The position numbers and the translations under genes are program-made. The notes under the pieces are model-generated. The model was not told the origin of the DNA and searched no databases. It saw only the letters and a program-made list of their open reading frames with translations. A stretch of 64,000 nucleotides of DNA from an uncultured Clostridia bacterium. GTDB taxonomy: Bacteria; Bacillota; Clostridia; Oscillospirales; JAAYOS01. Location of the stretch: the NCBI GenBank assembly GCA_947631015.1, contig CANRJS010000003.1:61446-125445 (forward strand), read 5' to 3'. Each line of letters starts with the position of its first letter. Within the stretch, counting starts at the first letter, position 1. Of this stretch, positions 54,380 to 63,268 are shown in pieces.

Positions 54380-54677
54380 AAACGTCACATTGCAGAACCG
54401 CACGACCGGCTTTGTGCGTGTCAGCCGTCCGCTTTCCGGCAAAGAGACTCAGACACGGCTGCCCCACGGCACATCGGAAGTCACTGCTTAATGCTGCTCG
54501 GTTCCCCGCCTGACATGGTTCGCAGGCTCCGATTGCGCGGGACCGTATCCTCAACACCCCCGTACCGGGGCTGTCGCCGACAGACGCCGCCCGGGGCCGG
54601 TCATCACCCCAACTGTAGCGGATTGAAGGTACAGGGCGCCGCTGCTGCCCCGGCTGTGCGGTTCTGCAATATGACGT
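54380..54677 (-). ncRNA. ffs: Signal recognition particle RNA (long, Bacillus/Clostridia type)
   Basis: Minus strand has GAACCATGTCAGG...GAGCAGCATTAAGCAG...ATGTGCCGTGGGGCAGCC; 5' GTCATATTGCAGAACCGCAC pairs with 3' GTGCGGTTCTGCAATGTGAC; ends in TTTTTATAAAA; promoter TTGCTA-17-TATACT; just upstream of dnaX. Confidence 0.93.
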
Positions 54678-54845
54678 ATTTAATATGTGTAAATAAGTAT
54701 ACCACAAACCTCACTGTTTAGCAAGCACAGAAAAATATCTTTGACGGGCCTGATTTTTTAGATTTTGTTTATTGCTATTTGAAATGATTTGTGTAAAATA
54801 TAGAGGTGGCGATTTTGTTCAGAAGAGTACGGAAAGGATGCACCG

Positions 54846-55535
54846 ATGGAAGAAGAGAAGGATCTCCCGACGGAGGGCATAAAGGCGGAGAAGGCCGGAG
54901 ACGGCGCGGAGCTTCCCTCCGCCGGAGAGGGCGAAAAGCAGGGAGTCAGCACAGAAGGAAAGCTCGCGGCGTGGTTCGGGCTCGGACTCACGATCGTCGT
55001 CTGCGTCGGAGTGGGTATAATGATAATGCGGCTCGGCGTTTTGGAGAGCGTCGAGAGGATACGCGGCTGGGTCACGGCGCTGGGGCCGTTCGGACCGATA
55101 GCGGTCTATGCCGCGCAGGTGGCGCAGGTCATACTGCGCTTTGTGCCGGGCGGCGTGACCTGCACCGCGAGCGTCCTTATCTACGGGCCGTTCTGGGGCT
55201 TTGTGATAAGCTACGTGGGACTTTTGACGGGCTGTGTGCTCGTATACATTCTCGTGCACAAGTACGGCATACGCATAGCGGAGCGGCTCGCGGGACGTGA
55301 AAACCTCGAGAAGTATTGGAAGTGGACGAGCGGACGGCGCTTCGACGTCATCTTCCTTGTCACGGCGATACTCCCCGCGTTCCCGGACGACATAATCTGC
55401 GTCGCGGCGTCGCTGACGAAGATATCCTTTAAGAAGTATTTCGTTATATGCGCGCTGGGACGTTCGGTCGGGCTCATCCTGTACTCGCTCGCGGGCGCGG
55501 GAGTGTTCGCATGGCTCGGCATCGGCCTCGGCTGA
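54846..55535 (+). CDS. TVP38/TMEM64 (VTT domain) membrane protein
   Basis: Multi-TM; RFVPGGVTCTASVLIYGPFWGFVISYVG; FPDDIICVAASLTKISFKKYF. Confidence 0.88.
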   Translation: MEEEKDLPTEGIKAEKAGDGAELPSAGEGEKQGVSTEGKLAAWFGLGLTIVVCVGVGIMIMRLGVLESVERIRGWVTALGPFGPIAVYAAQVAQVILRFVPGGVTCTASVLIYGPFWGFVISYVGLLTGCVLVYILVHKYGIRIAERLAGRENLEKYWKWTSGRRFDVIFLVTAILPAFPDDIICVAASLTKISFKKYFVICALGRSVGLILYSLAGAGVFAWLGIGLG

Positions 55536-55575
55536 CAGAGGCGCAAAGATCACGATATTCGGAGGCGAATTTCCC

Positions 55576-56259
55576 ATGTTTCACGCATCGAGGGAGATGT
55601 GGAAGCGGGCGGTATCAGCGACGCTCTTTCTTGCCCTCATGTACGTCTGGTTCGTTGTCTGCGAGCGGACGGTGCAGGTTCCGACCTACATAGTCTATCA
55701 TCCGCTCGACCAGAGGATACCGTTCATACCGCAGTTCATCGTCCCGTACTATCTGTGGTATGTCTATATAAGCATACCGATAGTCTGGCTCTTTTTCGTC
55801 TCGCCGGAGGACTACGTCAAGGGTGTGATGTTCCTCGGGATGGCGCTCTTCGTGAGCTGCCTTGTCTACACGATAGCGCCGAACGGACAGCGGCTCCGCC
55901 CGCACTTCCTGGGGGACGGCTTCTTCGAGCGGTGGGTCGCGTTCACGTACAGCATAGACACGCCGAACAACGTCTCGCCGAGCCTGCACGTCCTCGACAG
56001 CATCGCCGTCCACTCGGCGCTCACGGGCTGCCGGAGGTTCCGGCGCTGCCGTCCGGCGGTGATAGTAAGCGCGGCGGTCTGCGCGGCGTGCAGCGTCTCG
56101 ACCGTGTTTGTAAAGCAGCACTCAATATTTGACATCTTCGTGTCGATACCGCTCGGAGCGATAATATGGTTCGGCATCTACGGTATGCCGAGGCTGATAA
56201 AGTACCGCCGCGAGCACCCGTCTTACGGACACAAGCGGCGGTTCAGGTTCAAGTTCTGA
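55576..56259 (+). CDS. PAP2-family phosphatase-like membrane protein
   Basis: NNVSPSLHVLDSIAVHSAL; STVFVKQHSIFDIFVSIPLG. Confidence 0.85.
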   Translation: MFHASREMWKRAVSATLFLALMYVWFVVCERTVQVPTYIVYHPLDQRIPFIPQFIVPYYLWYVYISIPIVWLFFVSPEDYVKGVMFLGMALFVSCLVYTIAPNGQRLRPHFLGDGFFERWVAFTYSIDTPNNVSPSLHVLDSIAVHSALTGCRRFRRCRPAVIVSAAVCAACSVSTVFVKQHSIFDIFVSIPLGAIIWFGIYGMPRLIKYRREHPSYGHKRRFRFKF

Positions 56260-56332
56260 ATCGTTCTCTACAGCTCTGCAGCAGACCAAAGCAGAACGAG
56301 GGTGGCGTGTAAGCGCCGCCCTTTTCGTGCCG

Positions 56333-56971
56333 TTATTCTTTGTCCCCGGAGGGACCGTCCGAACCGTTCCCGGGCTCGACGTCCGGTTCGTCCCCGGGTT
56401 CGTTGCCCTCGGACTCTGCGGCGACTGCTGCCGCCTCCGCTTTGCGCTTCCTTGCCTCCGCTATCCGCTCCTTCATGAAGGGAAGGAAGTCTGCGGCGTC
56501 GCCCTCGGTGAAGGCGTCCCGCTTCACGTGGTAGGCGGAGGAAGGGTTCAGCCAGAGGCAGTACCACTCGCCGTTCTCGGTGGCGTCGGCAAACTCGGCG
56601 TAGTCGAGCGAGGTGGTTTTCCCGGCGTCCTCGACCTCGAGCGCGCCGTCGCCGAAGCGGGTCACGCGCCGCCACACGCCGCCCGGCTTGCTCCTTAGCA
56701 CACGGCGAAAGTCACGGCGGTGCTTCAGTCCGTCGAGGAGGAACTGCTTTAGCGTGATGTATCCCGCCGCCACGCAGCCGACGATGACGTAGAGCATGTT
56801 GCCGGCGCCGAGCCCGTAGACCGCGACGCCGACGGACACCGCAAGCTCCGCAAAGAAGAGTATCAGCATCATCTTTGCGTTCTTCTTTGCCACCGGCCCG
56901 ATGGGATGCTTCGACCAGTCCATATACACGTCTTCGGTTATGTCGAAGGAATTTACGAAGCGGGGATTCAT
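56333..56971 (-). CDS. YcxB-like membrane protein
   Basis: Two TM near the N-terminus; TSLDYAEFADATENGEWYCLWLNPSSAYHVKRDAF. Confidence 0.65.
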   Translation of the reverse strand: MNPRFVNSFDITEDVYMDWSKHPIGPVAKKNAKMMLILFFAELAVSVGVAVYGLGAGNMLYVIVGCVAAGYITLKQFLLDGLKHRRDFRRVLRSKPGGVWRRVTRFGDGALEVEDAGKTTSLDYAEFADATENGEWYCLWLNPSSAYHVKRDAFTEGDAADFLPFMKERIAEARKRKAEAAAVAAESEGNEPGDEPDVEPGNGSDGPSGDKE

Positions 56972-57555
56972 TGTATGTTCTCCTTTCCGGCGGCGCGCCG
57001 CGCGGACGCGGCCTTTGCTATGCGTGTCACGATGAGCGCGGCGGCGAGTCCGCAGAACGTGCCTATCACGGCGCCCGCCGCGACGTCGCTCGGGTAGTGG
57101 ACGAGCACGACCACGCGGGAAATGCCTATCGCCGCCGCGAATATCACGAGCGCCCGTCCCACACCGCGCGGCTCGCCGCAGAAGCGGCGGCAGAGCGCGA
57201 ACGCGACCGCCCCCGCGAACGCTACGCTCGTGTGTCCGGAGGGGAAGGAGAAGTCGTCGGGGCGGGGAGCTTTCGGGATGAAGGTGTAGAGGTCGTAGGG
57301 GCGCGGCCGCGCGACGAGCGGCTTTATCGTGAGGTTCGTAATGATAAGACTGAACAGCAGCGCGAGAAGCATCGTGACGCCGCACTTCCGCGTCTGCGGC
57401 AGAGCGGCGAGCACCGCCGCGAGCAATATCCAGAAGATGCCGCCGTCTCCGAAGAGCGCGAGCACACGCGAGAGCCGCGCGAGTATCGGAACGTCTATCG
57501 ACTGAAAGAAGCCGAGTATCGCGACGTCTATGTTTTCTATGAACCCGGGCACCAC
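56968..57555 (-). CDS. PAP2-family phosphatase (undecaprenyl-diphosphatase-like)
   Basis: KPLVARPRPYD; FSFPSGHTSVAFAGAVAF; SRVVVLVHYPSDVAAGAVIG; GTG start behind AGGAGG. Confidence 0.88.
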   Translation of the reverse strand: MVPGFIENIDVAILGFFQSIDVPILARLSRVLALFGDGGIFWILLAAVLAALPQTRKCGVTMLLALLFSLIITNLTIKPLVARPRPYDLYTFIPKAPRPDDFSFPSGHTSVAFAGAVAFALCRRFCGEPRGVGRALVIFAAAIGISRVVVLVHYPSDVAAGAVIGTFCGLAAALIVTRIAKAASARRAAGKENIQ

Positions 57556-57662
57556 AGTCACCTCCTGTTGTATATATAATGTATTATACTCCGAAAAGCC
57601 GTCGAGAGCAATCCGATTTTTTGGGGAGAAAGTCTGCCGCCGAACGAACATTGCCGTTTCTC

Positions 57663-58230
57663 AGCCTCGCAGAGTTTCGCCAAGTCCAAAACGGCGCGAA
57701 GCGCCGTTTTGGAACCCCTATTATTGAAATGCTCGGGGCAAACACGAGGGCGCCGAGATATTCCGCATCGGAACATATTCAGCCCTCGTGCGCTTTACCC
57801 GTTTCGCGGGCAAAGCCGGACACTGTATATAAGTGCCTGCGCGAAGTTAGCGGCTTTGCCGCTAACTTCAACCGCTGCGAACCGCGAAAGCGCGAACCGA
57901 TTCTTTATCCGACACTCTACTGCTTTCGCCCGCAATATTCGATCCGCGAATATTGCCCGACTTTGAACGGAATGGCACAGAGCGTCGACGTCCCGACAAA
58001 AGCCTCGCAGAGTTTCGCCGCGCAAGCGGCGAAATAAATTTCAATCATTTTCGGCGGCGGCGTGTACGGCGCCGAAAATACTTCTCGCGGAGCGTGCGTC
58101 GAAGACGGCGAAGCCGTCGAGGCGCGTAGCGCAGCGCCTGCCGCCGGCAGAGCTCTACTCTGTCCGGCGGTTTCGCTTGAAACAGGAAAGGAGCGGGCTT
58201 TGCCCGCTCCTTTCCTGTTTCAAGCGAAAC
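57663..58230 (+). repeat. Composite hairpin-repeat locus R7 (modules C, B, core)
   Basis: AGCCTCGCAGAGTTTCGC at both 57664 and 58004; hairpin 57843-57869; core loop hairpin 58047-58079; 29-bp perfect stem 58170-58230. Confidence 0.87.
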
Positions 58231-58260
58231 AAAAGGAAGCTGCGTGATAACGCAGCTTCC
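58231..58260 (-). terminator. Terminator of zinc-ribbon gene
   Basis: GGAAGCTGCG-TGATAA-CGCAGCTTCC, TTTTG on minus strand. Confidence 0.8.
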
Positions 58261-58292
58261 CCGTGTGCAGGCAGTCCAGCAGACTGAGCAGC

Positions 58293-58577
58293 TTAAAGGC
58301 TTCCGTTTTCGCGGAGCTTGGCGAAGCACTCGCTGCAGTATACCGGCCGGTCGGTCTTCGGCTCGAACGGTACGCGCGCCTCTTTGCCGCAGTTGGCGCA
58401 GGTGGCGGTGAAATACTCGCGCGGACCGCGCGCGGCGGCCTTGCGGGCGTCACGGCACTTCTTGCAGCGCTGGGGCTCGTTCTGGAAGCCGCGCTCTGCG
58501 TAGAATTCCTGCTCGCCGGCGGTGAAGACGAACTCCTCGCCGCACTCTTTACAAACTAATACCTTGTCCTCGTACAT
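58293..58577 (-). CDS. Zinc-ribbon domain protein
   Basis: VCKECGEEFVFTAGEQEFYAERGFQNEPQRCKKCRDARK; CANCG...YCSECF. Confidence 0.9.
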   Translation of the reverse strand: MYEDKVLVCKECGEEFVFTAGEQEFYAERGFQNEPQRCKKCRDARKAAARGPREYFTATCANCGKEARVPFEPKTDRPVYCSECFAKLRENGSL

Positions 58578-58688
58578 TTCCTGATCCCTCGTTTGAAATA
58601 AAACTTTTTACCGCAGAACGGATTTTCACCGTCATCTCAGAAGTCTGCGCTCTTGTTGAGCTACTGCGGCATATATGCAAAAACGGCG

Positions 58689-59291
58689 TCAACCGTTGCT
58701 GCTCTGTTCGGTGAGGCGGAGGAGCTTTCTCCTTATCCGCCCAATGGCGTTGTCTATCGACTTTCCCGGCTTCGAGAGCCGTTCGGCTATCTCCGCCGTG
58801 GCGAGTCCCTCGAGGTAGAGGTCGAGCACCTTCGCCTCGAACCGGCTGAGCGCCGCGCGGAACTCGCGCAGCCGCTCGAGGTAGCTCTCGCGTTCGAGAA
58901 GCATCTCGGCGGGGTCGGAGGCGTGTCCGGCGGGAAAATCGCCGTCCTCCGCAACGTCTCCGAGCGGGAGATAGTCGCGGAGCGGGAGCTGCTTTATCCG
59001 GGAGGCGGCGCGCTCGACCGAGATCATGCGGTTCCGCACGCACCTCTGCGCGAAGGCGGAAAATCCGCCGCGCGCCGGGTCAAACTCGCGTATCGCGCTG
59101 ACGAGCCCGAGCATCCCCTCCTGGATGAGGTCCTCCTGGTCGCCGCCGGCGAGGTAGTATGACCGCGCGGCAGCGCGGACTATGTAGAAATAGCGTTCGG
59201 CGAGGACGTTCTCCGCGTCGCGGTTCCCTTCACGGGCGAGGCGGCAGAGCTCCTCGTCGCCAAGCGAGGTCAAATTTCCATATTTCAACAT
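58689..59291 (-). CDS. Sigma-70 family factor, SigH-like
   Basis: DQEDLIQEGMLGLVSAIREFDPARGGFSAFAQRCVRNRMI; region 4 ATAEIAERLSKPGKSIDNAIGRIRRKL. Confidence 0.85.
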   Translation of the reverse strand: MLKYGNLTSLGDEELCRLAREGNRDAENVLAERYFYIVRAAARSYYLAGGDQEDLIQEGMLGLVSAIREFDPARGGFSAFAQRCVRNRMISVERAASRIKQLPLRDYLPLGDVAEDGDFPAGHASDPAEMLLERESYLERLREFRAALSRFEAKVLDLYLEGLATAEIAERLSKPGKSIDNAIGRIRRKLLRLTEQSSNG

Positions 59292-59511
59292 TTAACACCA
59301 CAAGTAATTATATGATAAAATCATAAAAAGTCAAGAGCATTTTCTAAGATTTTGTGAAATTATTCAAAATTTCACGTTTTCCGTCCGAAGGACGCCGCGC
59401 GTTTCCGCGCATTTCCGCAAAACCGTTGTTTTTTTCGCGGGCTTGTGCTATACTAATTTTGTATATACCGCGCCTGTGCGCGGAAAATTCCGACGAAAGG
59501 GGAAAAGCGTT

Positions 59512-59826
59512 ATGCTTCACATTACAAAGGACAATTTTCAGGCAGAGGTAGTAGAGAGCGACCGTCCCGTAGTCGTCGACTTCTGGGCGGAGTGGTGCGG
59601 CCCGTGCAAGATGGCGGCGCCGATATTCGAGTCGCTCGCAGAAAAGCACGGCGACAAGATAAAGTTTGCCAAGCTCAACATCGACGAGCAGGGCGAGCTC
59701 GCGGTGATGAACCGCGTCATGAGCATCCCGACCTTCATCGTCTTCGACGGCGGCAAGGCGGTCGACAGGATGATCGGCCTCAGCTCGGAGGAGGAGCTTG
59801 AGGAATTCATAACGGCGCGGCGCTGA
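59512..59826 (+). CDS. trxA: Thioredoxin
   Basis: VVVDFWAEWCGPCKMAAPIFESLAEK. Confidence 0.96.
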   Translation: MLHITKDNFQAEVVESDRPVVVDFWAEWCGPCKMAAPIFESLAEKHGDKIKFAKLNIDEQGELAVMNRVMSIPTFIVFDGGKAVDRMIGLSSEEELEEFITARR

Positions 59827-59858
59827 AGCCGCGTCCTCGGGGACTGCGGGGGAGAGAT

Positions 59859-60518
59859 ATGGACATAAACAAAAAGCTTCGCCGGGCGCTTCTCGGCGGG
59901 TTCAACAGCGGAGACGTCGTCGCATACATAGACACGCTCACCGAGCAGCACCGCCGGGAGACGGCGGAACTCCGGCGCGAGCTCGACCGCGTCACGGGCG
60001 AGCGGGACGCCGCCCTGCGCGACGGCGGCGACGCTGCGGGCGTCCGCCGCTCGCTCGAGGAGGCGGAGGCGTCGCTTGCGGAGAAGTCCTCCGAGCTCGA
60101 ACGCGCCGCCTCCGAGCGGGACGCGCTCCGCGGCGAGCTGGAGGGCGTGCGCACGAAGCTCGAACGCTATGAGTCGGCCGATACCGAGCTTGAGGAAAAG
60201 CTCGCGGAGCTGGAGCGCGTCAAGGCGCGCGTTACCGACATCGAGCTCGAGGCGCACGAGCGCGCCCGCGTGATAGAGAAGAACGCGGCGGAGCGCGCCG
60301 AGTCGGTGCGCCGCGAGAGCGAGGAGCTGCTGCGTGACGCATGCCGCAGGTACGGCGCGGCGCGCTCGTCCGCCGCCGGAGCGATAGGGGACGGTCTCGC
60401 CGCCGTCGACCGTCTGCGCGGCGGGCTGGAGGAGCTCCTTCGCGGGCTTGACGGCATAGGCGAAAAGCTCGGCGAAATCGACCCCGGAAAGCCCGCGAGT
60501 GAGGACGACGGCGAGTGA
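59859..60518 (+). CDS. DivIVA-like coiled-coil protein
   Basis: N-terminal RALLGGFNSGDVVAYIDTLTEQHRRE then long coiled coil. Confidence 0.7.
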   Translation: MDINKKLRRALLGGFNSGDVVAYIDTLTEQHRRETAELRRELDRVTGERDAALRDGGDAAGVRRSLEEAEASLAEKSSELERAASERDALRGELEGVRTKLERYESADTELEEKLAELERVKARVTDIELEAHERARVIEKNAAERAESVRRESEELLRDACRRYGAARSSAAGAIGDGLAAVDRLRGGLEELLRGLDGIGEKLGEIDPGKPASEDDGE

Positions 60519-60617
60519 AACGACCCGCCGGTCGTCATAAATGACAAAAGCCTTTTTCGGGACGACTGATTTTCGGAAGGACTTTTGTGCAGTCTGACAA
60601 AATGCTTACCGTAAGCT

Positions 60618-60650
60618 GCCCCGCGCGGATGCGCGGGGCGCAGTTTTCCC
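60618..60650 (+). terminator. Hairpin terminator
   Basis: GCCCCGCGC-GGAT-GCGCGGGGC followed by GCAGTTTTCCC. Confidence 0.55.
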
Positions 60651-60803
60651 CAAACAATCACATTTATATGGGAACGGCGCGCTTTTGCTGAGTAAGTGTT
60701 AAAAAAGTGTGAAAATTTTCGACTTCAAGTTTGTGGAAACGCACAGTAATTCAAACGTGCGTTCGAGAAAATTCGGCGAAAGTACCTGTAACGGCGATGA
60801 AAA

Positions 60804-60826
60804 TTTGTTAAAAATTTTTTAACAAA
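60804..60826. promoter_or_regulatory. 23-bp palindrome immediately upstream of solute-binding protein promoter
   Basis: TTTGTTAAAAA-T-TTTTTAACAAA. Confidence 0.6.
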
Positions 60827-60830
60827 CCTC

Positions 60831-60859
60831 TTGCGCGAAACAAAAAACTGCTATATAAT
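60831..60859 (+). promoter_or_regulatory. Promoter of solute-binding lipoprotein gene 1
   Basis: TTGCGC-17-TATAAT. Confidence 0.75.
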
Positions 60860-60919
60860 ACAGAGGTCAGACGGGTAGGAGTATCCTGCCCAAAAAATAT
60901 TGTAGGAGGTCTACACGCA

Positions 60920-62659
60920 ATGAAGAAGTTTATTGCCCTTCTTCTCGCTCTGCTGATGATGGCGGGCCTGCTGGCCGGCTGCGGCGGCGGCGAGGAGACA
61001 ACTTCGCAAGAGCCTTCCGGGACGACGAGCACCGAGCCCAGCACCGCCCCGACCTATGAGGCTCAGACGGAGAGCGTAGAGCCGACCGAGATCGAGCTGC
61101 CGCTCGTTGATGACATCCATACCTTCGAGTATTGGATTCAGAACGGCCAGTCGTTCGAGGACTTCTCGACCTACGCTGACAACCTGTTCTTCCAGTGGAT
61201 GGAAGATCAGACCAACGTCCATATCGAATGGAATCACCCCGCTTCCGGTTCCGAGACCGAGGCATTCCAGACGATGATCCTGTCCAACGAGCTTCCTGAC
61301 TTCATCCAGTCGGTCAAGAACTACTACACCGGCGGTGTTGACAAGATGATTTCGGACGGATACCTCCAGCCCCTCAACGACTACATGGACCTTATGCCTA
61401 ACTACAAGGCTAAGCTCTATCGCGATGAGGAGACCTTCATTCAGGGCGTTTCCGATGAAGGTAACATTTGGGCCATCCATCACATAGTCGACCGTCCGCA
61501 GGGCGCATGGTTCGGCTTCGGCATCCGTCAGGACTGGCTTGACGACCTCGGCATAGACATCAGCACCGCCGAGACTATCGATGGCCTTGAGCAGATACTT
61601 ACCGCCTTCAAGGACAAGACCTACAACGGCGCCGGCCCGCTGTGGCTCTCCGGCGGCGGCTTCAGCCCGTCCGCTGCTCTTAACGGCTCCTACGGCGTCG
61701 CGAGCACCATGTGGATGAACAGCGGTATCATCAACAAGAACGGCACCGCCGTTTACAGCCCGCTCGAGACCGGCTACCGTGACTACATCGCAAAGATTGC
61801 CGACTGGTATGCCAAGGGCCTCGTCAACACCGAGTATGTTGCCACCAACTCCTGGTCCACTCCTGATGACCGTTGGGTCAACAGCGAGTGCGGCGTCGGC
61901 GACTTTATCTACACCGCCGACAAGCTCCTTGCGGCTTCCGCTGCGATAAGCGAGCTCCAGCCCTCGCCCGACTTCGCGCTCAGCGCTATAGCCAGCCCGA
62001 AGCTCGACGCGAGCATGGATTGGTCCGACATCCATCTCCGCAACAATCAGGACAAGATCCGTTCCGGTAACTCCATGGGCATCACCACTCAGTGCAACGA
62101 CCTTGAGCTCGCTTGCGCTTATTGGAACTATGCCTGGAGCGAGGAAGGCATCGAGGCGTCCAACTGGGGTCCGTATGAGGGACCCGAGGGCGACACCAGC
62201 GCCACCTACTTCGTCGACCCGACCGATGCGAACGGCGACGGTCACGTCGAGTGCTATCAGCCTTGGCTGATGGAGAAGTACAACAACGTCACGAACGTCC
62301 AGTACAAGGTCGCCTGCCACAACATGGGCACCTACTCCATCTGGAGCCGTGAATGGTGCACGCTTGAGCCGTACCAGATAGAGTACTGCAACATCTGGGA
62401 CCAGGTCTCTGCTGACTACCTCTGGCCCGAGGGCGTTACCCTCACCACCGATGAAGGCACCAAGGCTTCGACCATCATGAACGACTGCAACACCATCGCT
62501 AACGAATGGGCAGCTAACGTCATCACCGGCGTTGAGAGCATTGACACTTGGGAGGCCATGTGCCAGCGCCTGAAGGACAACAAGATCGATGAGGCTGTTG
62601 CCTGCTATCAGGCCGCTCTCGCTCGCTACAACGATCGTATCCAGTACATGGACGAGTAA
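60920..62659 (+). CDS. Extracellular solute-binding lipoprotein (ABC transporter, carbohydrate-type), copy 1
   Basis: MKKFIALLLALLMMAGLLAGCGGG lipobox; TMILSNELPDFIQ; AGGAGG RBS. Confidence 0.9.
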   Translation: MKKFIALLLALLMMAGLLAGCGGGEETTSQEPSGTTSTEPSTAPTYEAQTESVEPTEIELPLVDDIHTFEYWIQNGQSFEDFSTYADNLFFQWMEDQTNVHIEWNHPASGSETEAFQTMILSNELPDFIQSVKNYYTGGVDKMISDGYLQPLNDYMDLMPNYKAKLYRDEETFIQGVSDEGNIWAIHHIVDRPQGAWFGFGIRQDWLDDLGIDISTAETIDGLEQILTAFKDKTYNGAGPLWLSGGGFSPSAALNGSYGVASTMWMNSGIINKNGTAVYSPLETGYRDYIAKIADWYAKGLVNTEYVATNSWSTPDDRWVNSECGVGDFIYTADKLLAASAAISELQPSPDFALSAIASPKLDASMDWSDIHLRNNQDKIRSGNSMGITTQCNDLELACAYWNYAWSEEGIEASNWGPYEGPEGDTSATYFVDPTDANGDGHVECYQPWLMEKYNNVTNVQYKVACHNMGTYSIWSREWCTLEPYQIEYCNIWDQVSADYLWPEGVTLTTDEGTKASTIMNDCNTIANEWAANVITGVESIDTWEAMCQRLKDNKIDEAVACYQAALARYNDRIQYMDE

Positions 62660-62714
62660 TTCTGTAACAACAGATAACTGAGTTCAGCGGTACTAAGGTA
62701 TTGCGATAGTTCGG

Positions 62715-62751
62715 AGCCCCGCCTTTTTAACGAAAGGCGGGGCTTCTTTTC
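62715..62751 (+). terminator. Terminator of solute-binding gene 1
   Basis: AGCCCCGCCTTT-TTAACG-AAAGGCGGGGCT-TCTTTT. Confidence 0.88.
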
Positions 62752-62758
62752 GCTCCGC

Positions 62759-63053
62759 GTCGGCGCGAAATGTGCTCGGGCAATAAATTGCCCTGCGCAC
62801 CCTTTCGCGCCGAGACTTTCACTTAAAATTGCGCAGGCGCAATTTTAAGTGAAGCTGTCGGATAGGGCGAAGCCCTACCGACAGCATGCGCCGGTCTACG
62901 CTCCGCGCTTCGCGCGAAGCACGACCGGCGAGAGGTGTAAATTTCGCCGTACACGCCGCCGAAATTTACGGATTGGAACTTATTTCGCGCCTGCGGCGCG
63001 AAACTCTGCGAGGCTTCTGGTTGGATTTCGGCGCGAAATTATGCGAGGCCGGG
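62759..63053 (-). repeat. Composite hairpin-repeat locus R8 (module D plus reverse core)
   Basis: GGGCAATAAATTGCCC; TTCACTTAAAATTGCG/CGCAATTTTAAGTGAA; core loop hairpin 62937-62969. Confidence 0.85.
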
Positions 63054-63180
63054 AAGCAATTTTGGCGAGGAAATACTCCGATTTTCGACGGTGGTTGGGT
63101 GTTGCGGCGTGGGACAAAAAGTTTGACAATAATTTCCTGCTATAAACCGGAAGTTTGTTCAAAATATTCAAAGGAAAGTA

Positions 63181-63209
63181 TTGCAATCGCCCGAAATTTG
63201 CTATATAAT
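63181..63209 (+). promoter_or_regulatory. Promoter of solute-binding lipoprotein gene 2
   Basis: TTGCAA-17-TATAAT. Confidence 0.75.
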
Positions 63210-63268
63210 ACAGTCGTTCAAAAAAGACAGGAGATCCTGCCAAAAATTTTTTAGGAGGTATTCACGCA

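Noticed and set aside
54357-54707. N-terminal extension of the dnaX ORF in the ORF track
   Set aside because: This region is mostly the SRP RNA gene; the conserved DnaX start MARALYRKWRP is at 54356.
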